DNA of 64,000 nt from contig NZ_CP053562.1 of assembly GCF_002085925.2 (NCBI RefSeq), positions 1,716,001 through 1,780,000 on the forward strand, read 5' to 3'. The notes under the pieces were generated by a model that was not told the origin of the DNA, ran no database searches, and worked only from the letters and a program-made list of their open reading frames with translations. Each line of letters starts with the position of its first letter. Positions within the stretch are counted from its first letter, which is position 1. Source of the DNA: Thioclava electrotropha (GTDB lineage Bacteria; Pseudomonadota; Alphaproteobacteria; Rhodobacterales; Rhodobacteraceae). The position numbers were made by a program, and so were the translations under genes. Shown here piece after piece: positions 61,600-64,000 of the stretch.

Positions 61600-62900
61600 T
61601 GGAAACTCCGGATGACGCGTTTGGTCTTGCCCTCGGTGCGCGGGAAGCTGTGGGCGGGCAGCAGGGTGACGCTCGCCGTCGCACCCAGTTTCGACTTGAT
61701 CCGCTGCTCCACCTTGCGCGCCAGATCGGGCGTTGCATGCACCCCTTCCGCCAGTTCCGCGCTGACCGGCAGGGTGTCATAGGGCGGGGGCGTGTCGAGG
61801 GTGATGCGATAGTCTCCCGAAAGCTCGGGGATTTCGTTGAGCACGGCGGCGACCATCGAGGGGAACATGTTCAGGCCCCGCACGACCACCATGTCATCGG
61901 AGCGCCCGACGACCGAGAAACGAAACCCGGTGCAGCCGCAGGCGCAGGGCTCGGTCTCGCCGATGGTGATGATGTCGCCCGTGCGGAACCGCACCAGCGG
62001 CTGGCAGTCGCGCACGAGGTGGGTCAGAACCAATTCGCCGCGCGCCCCGGCCTCCAGCGGGATCGGCGCTTCGGTATCGGGGTCGATCAGCTCGGGATGC
62101 AGCACGTCGGCGGCCATGAAATGCAGCTTCGTGTCATGCGGACATTCCGCCGCGAAGTTCGAGAAGACGTCCGAGACGCCGTAATTCGCGTTGCGCGGCT
62201 CCATCCCCCAGGTCTCGCGCAGGCGGGCGCGGAAGGCGGGGTCGTCAAGGCCGGGCTCGCCGCCGAACAGACCCAGCTTGAGGCCCAGATCGCGCGGCGT
62301 CAGTCCGGGGTGTTTCTCGGCGATGACCCGCTCGAGGACGGAAGGATAGGAGGGCGTGCAGGAAATCGCGGTGATGCCGACCTCGCGGATCGTCTGGATC
62401 AGCAGCTCGGTCGAGCCGACGCCGAAGGGCACGACCAGCGCGCCCGTCGCCTCCAGCGTCATGTGATCGGTCAGCCCGCCCATCCACATCTGGTAATTGA
62501 GGCAATGCACCACCGTATGCTCCGCCGTCAGCCCCGCAGAGCGGTGACAACGCCCGCCGACCTCCTGCGTCACCAACGCGTCGCGGGCCGACAGGGCGAG
62601 GTTCATGGCCTGACCGGTGGTGCCCGACGTCCGATGCAGGCGGTTGGCGGTGCTGCGCGTGGCGGCGAAGTAGTCGCCGAAGGGCGGATGCTCGGCCTGC
62701 GAGATCCGCAGTTGCGATTTGTCGGAGAGCGGCATTTCGGGCAGGTCGCGCAGGTCTTCGGGTGGCCTGCGCCCTTGCCAGAGCCTTTGGTAGAAGGCGG
62801 AATGCGCGACGACATGGGCGCGCTGAGCCTGCCAGCGGCGTTCGATCTCGGGCTGCAGCTCCGCGCGGGAGAGGTTCTCGGCGCCGGGAATGGTGCTCAT
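61596..62900 (-). CDS. Phenylacetate-CoA ligase-like AMP-forming enzyme
   Basis: 434 aa, PaaK-like branch. P-loop RTSGTTGQAMNLAL, NANYGVSDVF, RTGDIITIG and a Cys cluster EPCACGCTGFRF like that of PaaK, and the C-terminal Lys in KTKRVIR. It activates an aromatic or related acid with ATP and CoA. The overlap with the TetR gene upstream (4 bases) and the hydratase gene downstream ties the set together. True PaaK partners (paaABCDE) are absent. Confidence 0.83.
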   Translation of the reverse strand: MSTIPGAENLSRAELQPEIERRWQAQRAHVVAHSAFYQRLWQGRRPPEDLRDLPEMPLSDKSQLRISQAEHPPFGDYFAATRSTANRLHRTSGTTGQAMNLALSARDALVTQEVGGRCHRSAGLTAEHTVVHCLNYQMWMGGLTDHMTLEATGALVVPFGVGSTELLIQTIREVGITAISCTPSYPSVLERVIAEKHPGLTPRDLGLKLGLFGGEPGLDDPAFRARLRETWGMEPRNANYGVSDVFSNFAAECPHDTKLHFMAADVLHPELIDPDTEAPIPLEAGARGELVLTHLVRDCQPLVRFRTGDIITIGETEPCACGCTGFRFSVVGRSDDMVVVRGLNMFPSMVAAVLNEIPELSGDYRITLDTPPPYDTLPVSAELAEGVHATPDLARKVEQRIKSKLGATASVTLLPAHSFPRTEGKTKRVIRSFQ

Positions 62901-63574
62901 GCCGTCATCCCCCGGTCCCAGAGCAGCGAAAGAGTCTCCAGCACCGCATCGCGGTCCTGCGATATCTCGATCAGGGCCGGGTCCTTCGCCAGAAGAAGGT
63001 TGGAGAGGTATTGATCGACCATGCCCCCCAGCGCATAGGCGCGGCGCAGCAATTCGTCGCGCGGGGGCGCCATCTTGCCCTCCTGCCGCTGCCTGCGTTC
63101 CACGGAGGCGACCACCGCCTCGATCCATTCCCGGTTCAGCGTCTGAAACGCCGCCTGCGCTTCGGGGAAGCCGTCGGTCGGGTGGATCAGGCTGCGCATC
63201 AACCCGCTATTTCGCTCGAACAGACGGAGATAGGCGCGGGTCGCCGCGCGCGGCGCATCATGGCCCTCGCGTTCGCTCGCCGCCCTCATCGCCAGTTGAA
63301 GGAAGGCCACGAACCCCCGAAGCAGGCTGTCGAGCAGGGCGTTGCGATCCTTGAAGTAGAGGTAAAACGTGCCGTTCGAGACGCCGGCTGCCTTGCAGAT
63401 CTCCGCGACGGTGAGGCCCTGCGGCCCGCCGTCTTGCAAAACCTTGCAGGCGGCGATCTGAAGCTGGGCTCGGGTGCGCTCTCCCTTCGGGCGTCCGGCG
63501 CTGGTCGTGGCAAGATGCTCCGGGAAAGAGAACACGGCGGCGTCCTGCGACGCATTTGCGAGGGTGGAGGTCAC
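62897..63574 (-). CDS. TetR-family transcriptional regulator
   Basis: 225 aa. HTH core LTVAEICKAAGVSNGTFYLYFKDRN, then an alpha-helical sensor domain with Leu/Met-rich helices. First gene of the operon with the CoA ligase and hydratase. The perfect palindrome at 63593-63608, 19 bases upstream of the start, is the probable autoregulatory operator. An acyl-CoA effector is likely by analogy. Confidence 0.86.
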   Translation of the reverse strand: MTSTLANASQDAAVFSFPEHLATTSAGRPKGERTRAQLQIAACKVLQDGGPQGLTVAEICKAAGVSNGTFYLYFKDRNALLDSLLRGFVAFLQLAMRAASEREGHDAPRAATRAYLRLFERNSGLMRSLIHPTDGFPEAQAAFQTLNREWIEAVVASVERRQRQEGKMAPPRDELLRRAYALGGMVDQYLSNLLLAKDPALIEISQDRDAVLETLSLLWDRGMTA

Positions 63575-63592
63575 GTTCCGGCTCCAAAAATG

Positions 63593-63608
63593 AAACTGAC
63601 GTCAGTTT
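63593..63608. promoter_or_regulatory. Perfect 16-bp palindrome AAACTGACGTCAGTTT
   Basis: Fully symmetric, 19 bases before the TetR start and before the ligase-hydratase operon. A weaker copy (GCTGACGTGAC) lies at 63637-63647. Fits a TetR operator. Confidence 0.7.
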
Positions 63609-63672
63609 TATATTTAGGGAAAGCAAACCCGTCAACGCTGACGTGACTCTGCGTTTCGTCGGGGCAATGCGC

Positions 63673-64000
63673 TCAGGTCGTGGAAGGTGCCAGATAGACC
63701 TCGCCCGGGGCGAAGGGGAGGAAGCGCTCCGCCGCGATCCCGGACGCCGCAAGGCTGCGCCCCAGCAGGGCGGGCGGCTCTTCGCGCGGCTCGTCGGTCA
63801 GCTGGAACGTCCCCCAATGACAGCCAAGCGCCTGCGTGGGGCCGATATCGGTGAAGATGCGCACGGCCTCTTCGGGCGCCACATGCTGGGGCTGCATGAA
63901 CCAGCGCGGCTCATAGGCCCCGATCGGGATCACCGCGATGTCCGGCGCGCCGTGCCGGGCGCGGATATCGCGAAAGAGCGCCCCGTCGCCATAGCCGGTA
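63673..64000 (-). CDS. Metallo-beta-lactamase fold hydrolase, C-terminal part
   Basis: The gene is cut by the right edge; about 108 residues remain. The visible part has GDGALFRDIRARHG, PIGAYEPRWFMQPQHVAPEEAV and ALGCHWGTFQLTDEP, the pattern of NAPE-PLD/UlaG-like hydrolases (the YEPRWFM and HWGTF boxes). The metal-binding HxHxDH lies outside the window. It is separated from the TetR operon by about 100 bases and has the same direction. Confidence 0.78.
   Translation of the reverse strand, partial: TGYGDGALFRDIRARHGAPDIAVIPIGAYEPRWFMQPQHVAPEEAVRIFTDIGPTQALGCHWGTFQLTDEPREEPPALLGRSLAASGIAAERFLPFAPGEVYLAPSTT

Noticed and set aside
1..64000. Mobile elements, phage genes, CRISPR arrays, tRNA or rRNA
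   Set aside because: No transposase, integrase, spaced direct-repeat array or tRNA-like fold was found by reading.

Overview
The window is high-GC DNA from an alphaproteobacterium, most likely a Rhodobacteraceae member. The evidence is the very dense gene packing with many ATGA start/stop overlaps, the pcaIJF layout, a BgsBA-like polysaccharide pair, DUF3047 and DUF2946 proteins, and several LysR, IclR and TetR regulators beside catabolic operons. I saw no rRNA, tRNA, CRISPR array, insertion sequence, integrase or phage gene. The base composition looks even throughout.

Layout. 1-5 kb: end of a heme oxygenase gene, a bacteriophytochrome sensor kinase with a fused receiver domain, two small proteins and a DeoR regulator. 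5-26 kb: a large aromatic-catabolism island. It has an IclR (PcaR-like) regulator with pcaI-pcaJ-pcaF, pcaD, a complete catechol meta-cleavage route (catechol 2,3-dioxygenase, 4-oxalocrotonate tautomerase, hydroxymuconic semialdehyde dehydrogenase, DmpE/H/F/G homologues), a phenol-degradation type outer-membrane protein, two LysR regulators, a GST, catB, an intradiol dioxygenase, a second IclR regulator, and a two-component flavin monooxygenase whose operon also encodes its own FAD synthetase. Read together, a phenolic substrate would be hydroxylated to a catechol. The catechol is then split either intradiol (to 3-oxoadipate, finished by pcaD/pcaIJF) or extradiol (to pyruvate and acetyl-CoA). 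No muconolactone isomerase (catC) is visible. Several promoters in this island carry ATAC-N7-GTAT-like sites typical of CatM/BenM/CatR-type LysR proteins, and one divergent promoter is a 115-bp two-fold symmetric structure.

26-33 kb: a tripartite tricarboxylate transporter (tctCBA) divergent from a response regulator, a histidine kinase and a periplasmic binding protein that look like its three-part sensing system. 32.6-37 kb: an SDR (3-hydroxybutyrate dehydrogenase-like), an acyl-CoA ligase and a thiolase in one operon, then a PAS-LuxR regulator. 37-42 kb: a Cache-HAMP protein, a small outer-membrane protein, and a GT2 synthase plus membrane-fusion protein resembling the mixed-linkage beta-glucan pair BgsA/BgsB. 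42-45.7 kb: dienelactone hydrolase, a thiamine-diphosphate enzyme and an SDR lacking the usual catalytic Tyr.

45.7-51 kb: a tightly packed operon of two NosL-family proteins, a MacB/FtsX-type ABC permease and ATPase, a small membrane-anchored protein and a polytopic protein with a CPFC motif, plus a DUF2946 gene. No nitrous oxide reductase gene is nearby, so this is the best candidate in the window for a little-described (probably copper or thiol related) system. 51-54 kb: a decayed luciferase-like monooxygenase gene, an aldo/keto reductase, and a thioredoxin-like/permease/ArsR metal(loid) operon. 54-60.7 kb: SDR, epimerase, BASS transporter and FMO in one overlapping operon facing a TetR regulator and a TSUP permease across a palindromic operator, then a site-2-type protease with CBS domains. 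60.8-64 kb: enoyl-CoA hydratase, PaaK-like CoA ligase and TetR operon with a perfect 16-bp palindrome upstream, and the end of a metallo-beta-lactamase fold hydrolase cut by the window edge. Two copies of an intergenic element of about 130-140 bp (8498-8640 and 12271-12400) are an unexplained repeat family.
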